NCBI GenBank assembly: GCA_036897095.1
Contig: JAYMSP010000647.1
Location: 1 to 44,768, forward strand
From: Plantago elongata
Lineage: Eukaryota > Streptophyta > Magnoliopsida > Lamiales > Plantaginaceae
DNA length: 44,768 nt
Reading direction: 5' to 3'
The position numbers were made by a program, and so were the translations under genes. Below, piece after piece: positions 33,676 through 44,768 of the stretch. Each line of letters starts with the position of its first letter. The stretch's first letter is position 1. The notes below the pieces were generated by a model, which worked only from the letters and a program-made list of their open reading frames with translations, had not been told where the DNA came from and made no database searches.

Positions 33676-35500
33676 CTAAAACTCGGTGTCGTGTTTTGGC
33701 CCACCAATATTATAGCAAGTTTTACATAATTTGAAGAAACTACTACCATTCGCTCTAGTGCTTATCATGATGGGTGGTTTTAAGGTGATAACATCATATA
33801 GAACTCCAACTGATATAAACTCAAGAACTGAGTTCTGATTTGTGAGTGGACATGCTCTTTCTACTGACTCCAACAAGATCTCATCTGCCGAATGAAACTC
33901 AACTTCAATCTCTAGTGATTTGTCTTCGACCATTCTAACGAACACAAGCAATCGGAACTCCATAGTTTTATTAGCATATGCATCACCAGGCCTACAAGGA
34001 CAGGAAACCTAAAGTCCTAAACTCCAGAGTTTGATGCACATGATCAACACCAAAATACAATCCCCACACATAAACTAAATCGACACATCAAATCATCTAA
34101 AAGACTACATAAAGAAAAATAACATAATATTCAACCTCATCACCATTTCAGAAGCCACCATTCAATAACGATGTGGGTTAATAATGCAGACTTTTGAAAA
34201 CCATCAAATGACAAATGAAAAACTCATTTGACAAAAGAGAACATAATAAAAATGGAACTACGCAGTAGACATAGCATCTCAAACTAACATCAAGCAAATA
34301 CAAACGTCATGTATACTTTTTTGCCCCTCACTCAAATTTATACAACACTTCTTGCTCTATATGAAAAACTCAATTAAAATACTAGTGTCCACGAAAACGA
34401 AGTAACAAGTTTAAATCTCTCAACTAAGAGTGACCATTTCCTTCTACAGCATACATTTGCTTCAACAATTCATGCCCTTTTGCATGTTTTTCCAGTATGA
34501 ATCCCTCTTACACAAATGTATTTACATACTTGACAATTAATATGAACTCTAAAATCTTCACCCTCGATATTTATTAGTATGAATTAAAGCGCAAGTTAAG
34601 GTCCAATGATCAGCAACAACATCAACAATAGACTGCCCTGTAAAGTGTTTGAGTTTCACAACATATCCCTCCTTAATGGCAAACCTGTTTCTACAAATTT
34701 CCACCTGAAGATATATTCGTTCGCACTTTTGAGATGAAATTTAGTGAAAATGTGGTTATAAATGAATCAATTAATAGTTAAAAATATAACCATAATAAGC
34801 AATAACAGTGGCAGCGAAGAAATTAACAATCTATGAAGTAGCTATGCAATTGGGCGAGCGGCAATAGTTCTTCTTACGACATCAAATGCCCACTAAACCA
34901 AATATAAAAAAATAAATAAAACAAGCAACCCAAGTCTCAGCCAACATACGCAAACAATTTTGATTCTATAACTAAAAAACATAAATCACGAGCAACAATA
35001 CATAAGCGGGCATTCAATAGAAACGCAATCTGAAATGAACAAAACCAATTCATTGACATAACGATTACCTGTAGAGAAGGCTGAAGCTGGTGTTGGAAAA
35101 ATTAGGGCCGGAAGCGGGTATTGGTATCTCCGGCAAGTTGCGGTAGCGAATTTCTAATAAAAAATAATCGTAAACCACTGGAAACAATTTAGGGGTGTGA
35201 AGGAAGAGAAGAATGCCCTATGCTTGGGCAACGAGGGTTGAAAATAAGTCATCTCGAGGTGGTGCACCGGATGATTTTTGCCGAAATCGGTGGCTGAGTT
35301 GGAAGCACCGCTTCTGAACGAGAAAGCAGTACGCAGAAGAAGGGAAAGAAAAAAGAGGACGAGTTACGTTATAGATAAGCTATAGCGAGGTGTCACGCCG
35401 GTTGGCTCTTGACGGAATCGGTGGCTCATTTGGAGGCGCCGCTTTGGGCAGAGCGGAAAAGGCACGATCGTCGAAGAAGGAAAAGAGAAAGGACGACTTC
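33676..35500 (-). other. Possible minus-strand transcription unit of unknown function
   Basis: Three pieces look exon-like. (a) 33676-33963, a 95-codon frame starting with Met (MEFRLLVFVRMVEDKSLEIE) with ordinary amino-acid composition. (b) 34558-34704, preceded by ATCTTCAG, a 48-codon frame reading EICRNRFAIKEGYVVKLKHF and ending at a stop. (c) a block ending at 35069 with CTACAG|GTAATC, whose upstream part to 35500 is GC-richer and contains a ~131-bp tandem duplication. I could not build one continuous frame and know no matching family. It may be a lineage-specific gene, a non-coding transcript or a decayed transposon. Confidence 0.25.
35282..35500. repeat. Two-copy ~131-bp tandem duplication
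   Basis: CGGTGGCTGAGTTGGAAGCA (from 35288) and CGGTGGCTCATTTGGAGGCG (from 35419) begin parallel blocks that continue through CGCTT, AGAAGAAGG/GAAGAAGG and AAGAGGACGA/AAAGGACGAC. The copies are diverged. Confidence 0.7.
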
Positions 35501-37500
35501 AGGAGTTGTTACGTTTTCTGTAAAAGTGCCCAACTAGATTTATTATTATTGTATAATTAATTATACGGATGAATCGTTTCGTACGAGATTCTTAATAATT
35601 TTGAACTATACGAGAGTTTCTCAATAAACAAATAATCGTGCTTATTCAATGAGAGTATCATATAGATTAACCGGCCCTAAAAATGGTCTGACATTGTACT
35701 TCTAGACTATTTGTTTTATGTAGTGGATGAAAAATAAACTCCATCAATAACGGTACTAGGCATTATGAGCAAGTTCATTACAAAAGCCTGAATCGGCAAT
35801 TTTAGGGAGGTTTAGAGAAATTTATGACAATTGAGGGGTATCAATTATCATTCAACTCTATGGTACAAAACTCATTCGAGTTGAAAAGTCCGTCAATAAT
35901 GTTATTGGATAGCATAAGCAAGTGCATTAAACCAGTATGTATATTTAAAATCTATTTCAAGGGTTTGGGTTGTATTATTTATTACTTAAAATCACTTCAG
36001 TTCGATTCAAAATACAGTTCAGTTTAGTTCGATTTAGTTATAATTTATATTTTATTTTAATATAATTTAGTTAAATTCAATTTAGTTTAATAAATTTTAG
36101 TTGAAAATAAAGCGATCATGTTGAGAGAGTGTCGTTGAACTTTGTGAGGGCTTGTGCTAATTTTATGTAATTGAAGGAGGTCGACATGTACTAATTCAAG
36201 GAGGGAAATCACGATAAATTGGTCTAGTGGGTAAATCACTTGTCAAGCGCATTGAAACTATGAATTATGAAAGCTCATTTCATGACCTGTATAATTTCTC
36301 TTCGTTTATTTTAAGACTTTTAAACTTGAATGCGTCTGATGTTATTATATGAATAATGCTTAAATTCAAAATAGTTAGAAGTGTTCGTTTCTAGAGAATA
36401 GCCTTAGTAAACTTCATTAGATAACCTTCCAGAAGAACCTAAAATGAAAGGTAAGGACAAATAGGACTTGAAATTTAACGTATTGAAGAGGTTGATCGAG
36501 TCAAGTTTAAGCTTCTTAATTTAAATTTGTAAAGAAAGAAATATCATATGTGAATATATACCTTAAAATGAGGGAGATGGCCTCGTATTTATAGGAGATG
36601 TCCAAGAGACATGTAAGTAGATCAAATCATAATACTGGACGTCAGCCCAATTAAATCATGACACGTGGATGTTGGATCATGGAGTTTCTTTATCAAATAA
36701 GGTCGAAATTTTTATGATCGGTTTCTTAATTTGTAAGTGAAAAGTTATATTATGTTTCACTCTTCTAAGGCCTGGAGCTTTTATGATTGGGATCTTCAGA
36801 AATCTTCTTTTGCTTGACAATAGTAAGATTTGAATGTCCCCAGTGGAATACCTCTGAAGGTCAGAATCTCTGAAAGGAACCGTCATTTACTTTGACAATA
36901 GTAATATATGGATTTCTTTGACAGGAAACCATCAGACTTATTTCCTTATATAATTGGTCATAAGAAATTACCAAGTAAGAAAAGAATTAGCAGTCAATAG
37001 CTTTTATGTATCCATAAACTCACAAAAGTTGAAATTACATTGGCTATGTTAATTTTGGACGATCAATCATCCAACCTAAGTATGTATAAAAACTCGAAAA
37101 TAATAAAAAAACTACCAATAGCTAATATTGTGTATATGATATTGACAAACTAGTTGATTTGTATGAAAGTATTTTAGTAAATTGACTAGTAGATTAATTA
37201 GTTCATTAGTTAAATAATAATTAAAAAATAAATCAACTACGAATTCTTATTTTTATATTCAATTTGGATGACAAACTTATGAGAATAATAACCAACAAAT
37301 TGTTCGCGTTACATATTTATTTTATAAATATACTCATCGAACCGATGAACTAGTTATTCTGAAAAAAAGAAAAAAATTAACAAATGAACCAGTTTTAAAC
37401 AGAGGCATAACAAATACATTATTAGTAGGGAAACTAATCATATCCTACACCTGTAGATTCTTCTCAAGAATTGAGAAAGGTTTTATAAATACATGTATTC
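35501..37500. other. Intergenic DNA
   Basis: AT-rich. 35990-36110 has GTTCRATT/CAGTTTAGTT motifs that resemble the interior of the MITE at 24772-24934, but no paired ends were found. The short frames at 35824-36027 and 36677-36886 lack support. No gene is recognised. Confidence 0.5.
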
Positions 37501-37804
37501 CATTCATTTTAGAAGATTTTTGGATCCCAATATTACATTCTATAGTTCACCTATTTTGATTTTTGAAATATGATTTTTTATGTTTACATATACATGCATC
37601 AGTTAATGTGCATTCCTTCATTTTTATTGGAGTGGATCAGAATTAAAAAAAAGGAGAAACTAATCTGTTAAATAATCATTATTGCAACTCCTACAATTTC
37701 AATAGGGGATCAACATTCAAGATTCATTATTCAAATATAGAAAAGTAATAAAATATATTGACTGTTACAATCACATATTTATCCACCAATAACCCATAAT
37801 TTCC

Positions 37805-37812
37805 TATAAATA
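37805..37812 (+). promoter_or_regulatory. TATA box of the defensin-like gene
   Basis: TATAAATA lies 72 bp before the ATG, a typical spacing for a plant gene with a short leader. Confidence 0.75.
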
Positions 37813-37883
37813 ACCAACTATTCATACAACAGACATCACAACAATTTCACTTTCCCTACATATATACAATATAGTCATACGAA

Positions 37884-38200
37884 ATGGCAATCAACAAGGC
37901 TTTCTTCTTCTTGTTCGCATTTTTGCTCATTGCATTTGGTTAGTCACAAAACATCAACCATTCTAATTCCTCCTATTGCAATATTACAACAAGACTGATT
38001 CATCTTTAAAATATATTGCAGGTATACAATATCCGCTAGTTTGTGGTGAAACAAGCCACATTTCCAGTAAGTCTAACACTGAAACCTTTGTAGAAGAACT
38101 CAAGCCGGCTTGCACGACCGATAAAGATTGCGTCAAGTACTGCAAACCATCTTGCCAGAGCATATACTGCGCTGACGGCATGTGCTTGTGTGGATGTTGA
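37884..38200 (+). CDS. Secreted cysteine-rich peptide, defensin-like (DEFL) family
   Basis: The gene has two exons, 37884-37938 and 38022-38200, split by an 83-bp intron (ATTTG|GTTAGT ... TTGCAG|GTATAC). This is the usual DEFL layout, with the intron near the end of the signal peptide. The product is 77 aa. Residues 1-18 (MAINKAFFFLFAFLLIAF) are a hydrophobic signal peptide. The mature part has nine Cys, with the core spacing C-x5-C-x3-C-x3-C-x4-C-x4-C-x-C-x-C near the end, where GMCLCGC resembles the closing C-x-C motif of defensin-like folds. Such peptides act outside the cell, in defence or in cell-to-cell signalling; which applies here cannot be told. The total is odd because of one Cys before the core. 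An in-frame read upstream of exon 2 is intron. Confidence 0.8.
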
Positions 38201-38446
38201 TTAGGCGCAACATTAATTTCATATATAACTACATTGTACGAGGTTTTGTAATGTTTCATTAAAAAGATTTTAAATCCAATAACGTATTCATTTTATAAAA
38301 AGAACTAGTTTCGACCTACATTGGACCTCGTCTACATATATATATATATGAAATACAAAGCTAAATAGCGTACACGAGTTTAATTTACCACACATATAAT
38401 ATGTCCATATACATAATCACAATGATGAAAGGGTACATAAGATGCT

Positions 38447-39032
38447 CTACCAAGGGCATCCGGTTAGTATCAGATCTCGTTTCTCCTCAGAAATTCCCTT
38501 GAGGCAGAAACAATTGTGGCCCAGGTCTATCATCTCGCCTGTGCCACGGAGACCCCATAGGGCATCCAGTTTGGCCACCATCGCCGGGAAAAACCACGGT
38601 CGTCCCAAAAGTTTTATGATAATGGAATCTTTCCAATGCTCAGTTAAATCTTCATGGAAATCTTTGTCAAGTACAATTCGTTTGAACGTTATCTGAGGTC
38701 TTAGGCAGAATCATAATTCTCTTACTTTCTTTCTCTGTTCGGGTTTTGTCAATTTCCACATCCTGTGGTTTTGGTCCTCCTCTATACAACTTGGAGGCGA
38801 AGGTTTCCCTCACCGTGGTCGGTTGGTGGTCCAAGTTCTCGGAGTTTGACATGTCTAGGTCAATTGTCATAGGCAGCGAATCCGTCTGATCTTCTCGAGC
38901 CCTTATGGGGGTTCGAGCCAGTAGGGATGGGGAGACAAGGAGCATTGCCCTGGACAGTAGGGATGGAGTTGCCGGAGTAGCGTAGCTTGGTAGATTGCGG
39001 CGGCAGCAGTTATTCTGAGAAAGTCGGAGCAA
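38447..39032 (-). pseudogene. LINE ORF1 fragment (DUF4283 domain), frameshifted
   Basis: DUF4283 proteins form the N-terminal part of ORF1 in plant L1-type retrotransposons and precede a zinc knuckle. The upstream frame (39032 to about 38700) contains RETFASKLYRGGPKPQ, like the usual linker. After a frameshift near 38690-38700, a second frame reads TFKRIVLDKDFHEDLTEHWK, then the core motif DSIIIKLLGR, an LDALW segment, IDLGHNCFCLK and TGCPW, and stops at 38447. The zinc knuckle, endonuclease and reverse transcriptase are missing. The fragment lies between the two defensin-like copies. Confidence 0.75.
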
Positions 39033-39340
39033 AATCTTCTATAGCTCCAAAATATTCAATTTGAGAACGAATTATAATTGTACAAATTAGTTATACCTCC
39101 TATATAATTATAATTGTACAAATTAGTTAAAACGCTTAATGTGTGAATAATGAATACTCATAATATTTATTTTTAATTGTGATTTTGTATTATACTTTGG
39201 AACTGATCATTATTCGATTCTCTATGCATCATATTTTACAATTATCAATTTGGAGATTAAAATCATTATTTATTATTATTAGATTAATTATAATTAACCA
39301 CGGAGGGAAGAAAAAATCTGGCCCATGCGCTTAACATGCC
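39033..39340. other. AT-rich spacer
   Basis: Contains a direct repeat of TATAATTGTACAAATTAGTT (about 39070 and 39110). No gene is recognised. Confidence 0.5.
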
Positions 39341-40120
39341 TTCCATTTAGAATATTTGGATCCCAATATTACATACAATTCATCTATTTTCCTTTTTAAG
39401 TAAATTTTGTATTTTCTTCTTTAAGTATAGTTTTGTATAAAATGGTTACATGCATCGAACTGTTTGGGTTTCTTTACATTTTAAGTTTTCCCATTTAATT
39501 ATATTCAAATAGTCACTTAAACTTTCATTATTACAATTACTAAAATTTCAATAAATAATCTCATTATATTAATGTTGTAATCTCATTATATCAAACTTTA
39601 TGAAAAAATGTTTTAATCTCTTTATATTAATGCTCCCATAATCTTTCCAAGTGTATAAAAGTAATAAAATACATCAATTATTATAACAATTTCATTTTCC
39701 TTTACACATATACAATTTATACTCAACAACACGAAATGGCAATCAACGAAGCTATCTTCTTTCTTTACAATCCTAGTAACAATATCCACTAGTTCATGGA
39801 GATACAAGCCATATTCCCCGCAACAAGGATTGCGTGAAGTACTGCAAACCATGAATTGCATTAAGGGCATTTGCTTGTGCAGATGTTAGCCATTTTGATT
39901 GATATTTAACATGTTACGACAAATTGTAATTCCTTGATAAGGATTTCATATTCGATGATGAATCCATTTTATAAAGAGAACTAGTTTCTACCTGCGTTTG
40001 ACCTCGTCTCCGTATTTGAAATATGATGCTATATATTATATAGCGTCTAGAGTATGATGAATCACAATTCACACACATAACATGTCAAAACAATGAAAGA
40101 GTAATTAAGATGCTACCATG
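39341..40120. repeat. Segmental duplication, right copy (decayed)
   Basis: Homologous in order to 37501-38453. Shared landmarks are GGATCCCAATATTACAT, the ACGAAATGGCAATCAACRA start region, GATTGCGTSAAGTACTGCAA, and a downstream GACCTCGTC block. It ends about 80 bp before the 3' end of the legumain gene. Confidence 0.75.
39736..39889 (+). pseudogene. Decayed copy of the defensin-like gene
   Basis: The frame starts MAINEAIFFLYNPS, parallel to the intact copy, and meets a stop at codon 19. Most of the signal-peptide end and the intron are deleted. Further on, KDCVKYCKP is readable but is followed by a stop where the intact copy has SCQSIYC, and the end reads GICLCRC then stop. Several lesions make it non-functional. 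It faces the 3' end of the legumain gene. Confidence 0.8.
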
Positions 40121-40199
40121 GTATGTATACGAAGTGAAGCATACAATTTACAAATGACGATCAGACAACACTTTGTATATTAACCTAGGTGAGCACCTT

Positions 40200-43100
40200 C
40201 TATGCACTGTAAACTCCATTAGAAGGTCGCCAATTTGCCAGGCTTTGGTCATTGCAAGTGGCCATACAAGCTTCTTCCATTCGCAAGGGTGATACACCAT
40301 TGTTGCATATGTTTGCAAATGCTCGCATATGTTTCATCCCATATTGAGTCAGTAAGCCACAATGTGCCTCGAATAAACGGACCTGGCACCCAGAAAAATT
40401 TCTTGGTTAAACAAAAGTGGTATGGGAAATGATAGCATCCGTGGACAGTCTAAAACAATTTACCATCGATTTCAGGCAGTCCCAGTCATCTGCAAGAGGC
40501 AAACCTTGCTCCCTCACGGTCTTCAATAAAGACGGTCCATTTTCCGGTCCAAATAAAATGGCACCAATCATGTTAATGTTGAAATCCATACGTTCTCTAT
40601 GAAGCATCGTTTCTGTAATGTGCTGGAGCAAATCTGTCTTCTCTGTACCGTCCCCCATTTTTTCATACTGAAGGATATTGAAAAAAACTAATAACTGTTT
40701 CTCTATTTTCGAGATCATAGTAAGCATATGACAGGAAAAGAAAAAAAAACTATGAATATGCTTACCCTCTTCCATAGAAAGAGAAGATCTGCATCCCTCT
40801 GGTTCACAACCTCCATAAAATCCAGGGAGTTGATTCTGTTTGGAGGAAGGTTCTCCGATGAGGGATCAAATCCCTGGTATAAGTAAACTTTTTCCGCTTT
40901 AATGCTCGTGTTTCCATATTCCATGACATGGGATCCGGAAGTGTAGGTGTTATAGTTAGATGTTCTTGTCTTAACCTGGAAAGAAAAGGTTGAATGTCAC
41001 ATTCACGACATAAGGTGGGAATATCAAGGTAAACTGACGCAGAAAATATCACCTGCTGATACTGCTGCTCCAGTGTCTCTTTTCTGAGGTTATGGCTTTC
41101 ACTGATAAAAAAGATAGCAAGTTTAAGCTTACATGTGGAGGGATACAAAATAACTTCAGTAGAATATACTAATTCAACAAAGTCCTCGAGACAAACTGGG
41201 AATGTGATTAAAATTCGTATGGTTGCGAGTTTGATCATGGGAACATAAACTGAAGGTTAAGTGCAAGAATTAGAACTAAAATAATGTACCTGTCTTCCAT
41301 CCAAGCAACACTGTAGAGATCACCCAAACATGTTATGTACTCTGCAGGAGGAGCAGGATCCATCCCCGGACAGTATGTACCCCAGCTGCTCTCCACTGCA
41401 TTCGATGCAGTCGAAACATAGATGCTGAGATTATCAGGCATCATTCCTTCAAATACACTTCCACTTTCACATGCCTCTATGTATAAAACCTGTAAAATCC
41501 CATTTAGCATATAAGGTAGGAGATGTACCAATAAACTGATCGACAATCACAATCACAAAGTATGCACTTACCATTTCACTGTATGTGCCGGCTTCATGTT
41601 TCTTTTTCAGTATATCAATTAAGTCCTTCCCATATAAGTATGGCATATTTGGCATTCCTGGATGAGGATTAAATACTCAGACCAAAGTAGAAGGAAGTAT
41701 CCTTGAACGAGAAAGAAACCATTGAGACAAAAAGTTTGTACATGGTACAAACTTCTCGAAAAACCTACTCACCAAGGACTCCTGGTCCACCATGATCAGA
41801 GTAGTACAAAAATATCCTGTCATTAGGTTTGCTATTCACCACTTTCCCGCTTCCTCCTTTTACCCCGTTTTTATCACCCAATATCACAGCTTTGAGATTG
41901 TCTACAGTTACTTGTTTGCCAGTGTAATCCTAGAGAAATTAGGAGTCAATATGGTGAAATTTAGAAACATATACAAGCCAGCATCTAAGCAGATGTTAAT
42001 CCAACAATTTAGAAAGATAATGATCACAATCCAACAAGTCAGACTTCTTTAGTTTCTGAATTTTATGAACTATGAACTGCTCCAGGAATTGCATCTAAGC
42101 AGCTGTTAATCCCTATAAATCTCCCTGTAGTTCATAACATGCAATACGTGCTCTTGTTATCAGAACTTATGACCTGTACTTCAGATTAGTACTCCTATAG
42201 TTTCCATATCTACAGAATTAGTAGGGAACCAGTCAACCACCATCCTTATCAACAAGGTTCCTCCAGAGTCTAGACAATTTCAGTAGCAACATCATACGAC
42301 AATTTTAATCATATGTAGCTATAGGAGTAAGAGTGGCAACCTTAGGTACTCCAGCATAAACATTCTCGCCGTCTGGACGATTGATAATTACTCCTTTTCT
42401 TGGATTGAGATCATTCTCTGCAATATCATCGTACATGAAAACTACGATATTCTCATCTTTCAACCCTCCCTTTTTCAGTATCTGATAAGCATGACAAACA
42501 TCAGCCTGCATCAAAAGGTCAACACAACATAAAAGTAAGAATAGCATCATATTACAAAGGTACTTACAATCATGATAAATTATAGGCATGATATATCCAA
42601 CATATTTCCACGATTGAAAGAAGCCAAGGTATGAAGTAAATAGAAAATGAGAGCATATCATAACATACAACTTAAGTTCCATATCATGCCATATTCTACA
42701 AACCAATTTTATATGTCAATATTCATTCACTATGGGACATGGCTCTTTAACCCCATTTTGATCCAACTTTCTGTTATTTCATTGTTATAATGTTATGTTT
42801 ACATTCTCAAAGCACTGCCTAAATAGATGGAGATACATACTCCTACTGTCCTACACCTCAACACTTATTCACACTCACATACCTAAGTTGCTATTCTGCC
42901 TACTGAACAATCACACATGCCAGCTTTCTTTCCATCGGACACTACAACTATCAATGCAAAGGTTCAAAACCAAACCGACGACACGGAGGCGGACCTAGCT
43001 GAGCTGGCAAGTTCAGAAAATCATCAACTAAAGACACTTACCATGTTATTAATATAACTACACACAACCATGTACTTACAAGCATTATCAATTGTAAGTA

Positions 43101-43809
43101 ATTATAAGAAAACCCTCATAGAAATGTGCAACATCAGAAAGCACCCAAACATATGCTATTTTTCACAAATCATATAAGTCCTTAAACATAATACTAAATT
43201 TATTGTCCCCAGCAAAAAATAGCACCCAAACATATGTTTTTTACATCCCCAAATCGACGATCAGGCTTAGGTCTTTGTATACCAAATTCTCAATCTGTGG
43301 GCAAAAAGAGCCGAAAATCAATCAGTTGTAACTCATCATCTTCCTCACAATAACAATTTTGTACTTCGAAAATTTACATTTCCCGGCGAAATCGTATATA
43401 ACAACACATCTCTAAACAATCGCACATATAGCTAGTTTGTTGAAGAAAACTGCAACTTTGTATAGTTTAGCTACTTAATTGAACATAAACCAACAGTAAT
43501 AAGTACTCCAACTTGTACTCGAATGTTTCATTTGAAATTGAAAATGACTTGAAGAAAAAACCAAAAATCGAAGGAATCCAAGAATACCTGATGGCGATAG
43601 TTCCCAAAGCCACTTGAACCAGCCACCAGCACCGCCCATCTAGTGGACTCCTCCGCCGCTTCAGGTTTCTCAGTCGGCTGAATGATAACTGGGTCCCACT
43701 CCCACGGCTGCCACCTCCGAAAAGCTACAGCTTCGTGTGGCACCACAAGGAGGACCAAAATCACAGAAAAGAAAGCAAGCCCAGAAAAAGCCATGGCTAA
43801 AAGTTTCAA
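40200..43809 (-). CDS. VPE: Vacuolar processing enzyme (legumain, asparaginyl endopeptidase, family C13)
   Basis: This protease cleaves after Asn (and Asp) in the vacuole, matures storage and vacuolar proteins, and has caspase-1-like activity in plant cell death. Nine exons join without error: 43588-43809, 42341-42505, 41773-41929, 41572-41657, 41290-41489, 41053-41101, 40766-40975, 40464-40667 and 40200-40382. All visible junctions are GT-AG. The product is 491 aa, the family's normal size. Residues 1-29 are a hydrophobic signal peptide; [17 protein letters not shown] (58-74) opens the catalytic domain. Catalytic His175 lies in YSDHGGPG and Cys217 in EACESGS. NICNNGV in the last exon and the terminal GVYSA mark the C-terminal prodomain that is removed on acid activation. 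The last ~20 residues ([20 protein letters not shown]) differ from the Gly-rich tail of many VPEs. I cannot assign alpha, beta, gamma or delta type with confidence. Confidence 0.96.
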
Positions 43810-44197
43810 ACTTTGGTGTCTTGTTATGGTTTTGAGGAGTTTTTATGGAAGTTCTTTCTTGGTTGGTTGTTTAGTCACATAGTTTGCATCAGCAAGCAGA
43901 GATGAAGACGGCATTGTATGGCATGCAAAACTTGGAGTTGACACCTGTGATGAACAAGCATGGTGGGGTGGGTCCCACAGCGCGGCGAAGCTATGGCTTT
44001 TTCGATGCATTGCAGTCAGAGAAGAAGTCATTTCCATCTCCATTTCTTGTGTCTTTTTGTGGGTCGCTTCAACGCCTTGCTCGTGTAACGACGTAGTATT
44101 AGGGACTAAAACTAGGACAAAGCGGGAAGTCTTTCGGAATAGATTAAAATAAATAAAGTTATAATTGATTTTAATCGAAAATAATAATTAAACTTTA
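43810..44197. promoter_or_regulatory. Upstream region of the legumain gene
   Basis: This 388-bp gap should contain the promoter and 5' UTR of the minus-strand gene. I could not identify a convincing TATA box. The open frames in it are short and overlap on both strands. Confidence 0.45.
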
Positions 44198-44768
44198 GGT
44201 CAAATTACACTTCATGTTACATTTAAAAGTTGCAAATAACTACCACCCAGATCAACAATTACATATTAGTCCTAGTCGATAAAAATCAATTACATCCAGG
44301 TTCACGAATTTGACTTTCAGCAAACTTAAGTCCGAAAAAGTCATTTTTATCCCTGTTTGAATTTCAGATTTTGCATTTGGCCAAACAGCATGTTTGAAAG
44401 TCCTGGAAAACCCATCTCTAGCTTCCCGTTTCCAACCATTTTCCGTTGTCAGCAAAGTGCCCCAATTGTACACCTTCTGGAAATGGGGTGCTCTGTTTTT
44501 CGCCATTTTTGCAACTCTTTACAGCCTATTTAAGAGACTAATTTTCCTCCATTTCCGTAGCATAAAGCCCCAATTCGATTAGATTTCCGATTTCACTGAC
44601 GACGACAATGATGACATCTCGCTCGCATCTTCAGAAAAGGAGGCCGACGAATCAGATGATGACGACAACTCCACGATGGCGCTTGATGATGATTGGATAG
44701 GAAAAAGTAAAGATATGAGGTTGAGGTTGAAGAAACACACCCAATTACGAGGAGGCGGGCTCCAATCC
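44198..44768 (+). mobile_element. Possible Mutator-like element, left end, cut by window edge
   Basis: The segment starts GGTCAAATTACACTTCATGT and continues with TACCACCCAGATCAACAATT, a style I associate with the termini of plant Mutator-like elements. A TATA-like CTATTTAAG is at 44526-44534. From 44583 to the window end a 62-codon frame stays open. It is very acidic (DDDNDD, ESDDDDN), then basic (KSKDMRLRLKKH), as the N-terminus of some MuDR-type transposases is. There is no in-frame Met until 44676. No target duplication can be seen because only one end is present. Confidence 0.3.

Larger units (their letters stand above)
37501..38453. repeat. Segmental duplication, left copy (intact peptide gene)
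   Basis: Starting at GGATCCCAATATTACAT and ending at about AGATGCTCTACCA, this segment matches 39341-40120 in order and orientation, including promoter, coding region and downstream sequence. The right copy has several deletions. Confidence 0.75.

Noticed and set aside
40407-40463. Extension of legumain exon 8 to a stop
   Set aside because: ATG|GTAAAT is a donor, and the conserved VRLFEAHCG continues in the exon at 40200-40382.
42305-42706. 133-codon minus frame with a hydrophobic N-terminus
   Set aside because: Only 42341-42505 is a legumain exon; the remainder is intron read-through.
1-44768. tRNA, rRNA, CRISPR array or bacterial-type operon
   Set aside because: I found no tRNA-like GTTCRANYC arm with a fitting acceptor stem, no rRNA segment, and no spaced identical repeats; gene structure is clearly plant nuclear.

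Overview
This window is plant nuclear DNA, almost certainly from a eudicot. It is AT-rich, its genes are spliced or typical plant single-exon genes, and between them lie fragments of every major class of plant transposable element. I cannot name the species from sequence alone.

Five host genes can be supported. (1) 2123-3378, minus: a three-exon NAC transcription factor of the VND4/5 (vessel-forming) subgroup, 291 aa, with a GC-AG second intron and a roughly 200-bp tandem repeat upstream of its start. (2) 11488-13710, minus: a single-exon, 740-aa subunit 4 of the conserved oligomeric Golgi complex (COG4), with eight 77-bp tandem repeats starting 76 bp upstream of its ATG. (3) 28709-29182, plus: an intronless SAUR36-like auxin-responsive protein. 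(4) 37884-38200, plus: a two-exon secreted cysteine-rich, defensin-like peptide; a decayed copy lies about 1.8 kb downstream and a LINE ORF1 fragment sits between the two. (5) 40200-43809, minus: a complete nine-exon vacuolar processing enzyme (legumain), 491 aa. These genes belong to unrelated pathways and show no sign of joint function.

The space between the genes is mostly mobile DNA. I recognise a hAT MITE with a perfect 8-bp target duplication (7751-8297) inside LINE-like 3' sequence; a solo copia-type LTR (from 18729); a long-inverted-repeat element whose core is a 20-bp minisatellite (about 21580-22640); a non-autonomous Helitron on the minus strand (23224 to about 24716); several MITEs, two of one Tourist-like family (25058-25173 and 30219-30471); a 1.16-kb element with about 330-bp inverted arms (31829-32990) plus a lone arm (27905-28215); a 42-bp dimeric minisatellite (31165-31475); and a possible Mutator-like element entering from the right edge (44198-44768).

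The most interesting object is 26167-27010. It is a hAT-type element with terminal inverted repeats and a near-perfect 8-bp target duplication, and it carries the promoter-proximal part, 5' UTR and first ~60% of the coding region of the cytosolic ribosomal protein S16 gene, broken by one frameshift. Regions 16850-18728 and 33676-35500 have exon-like pieces that may belong to unrecognised genes or decayed elements. I saw no rRNA, tRNA or CRISPR array.
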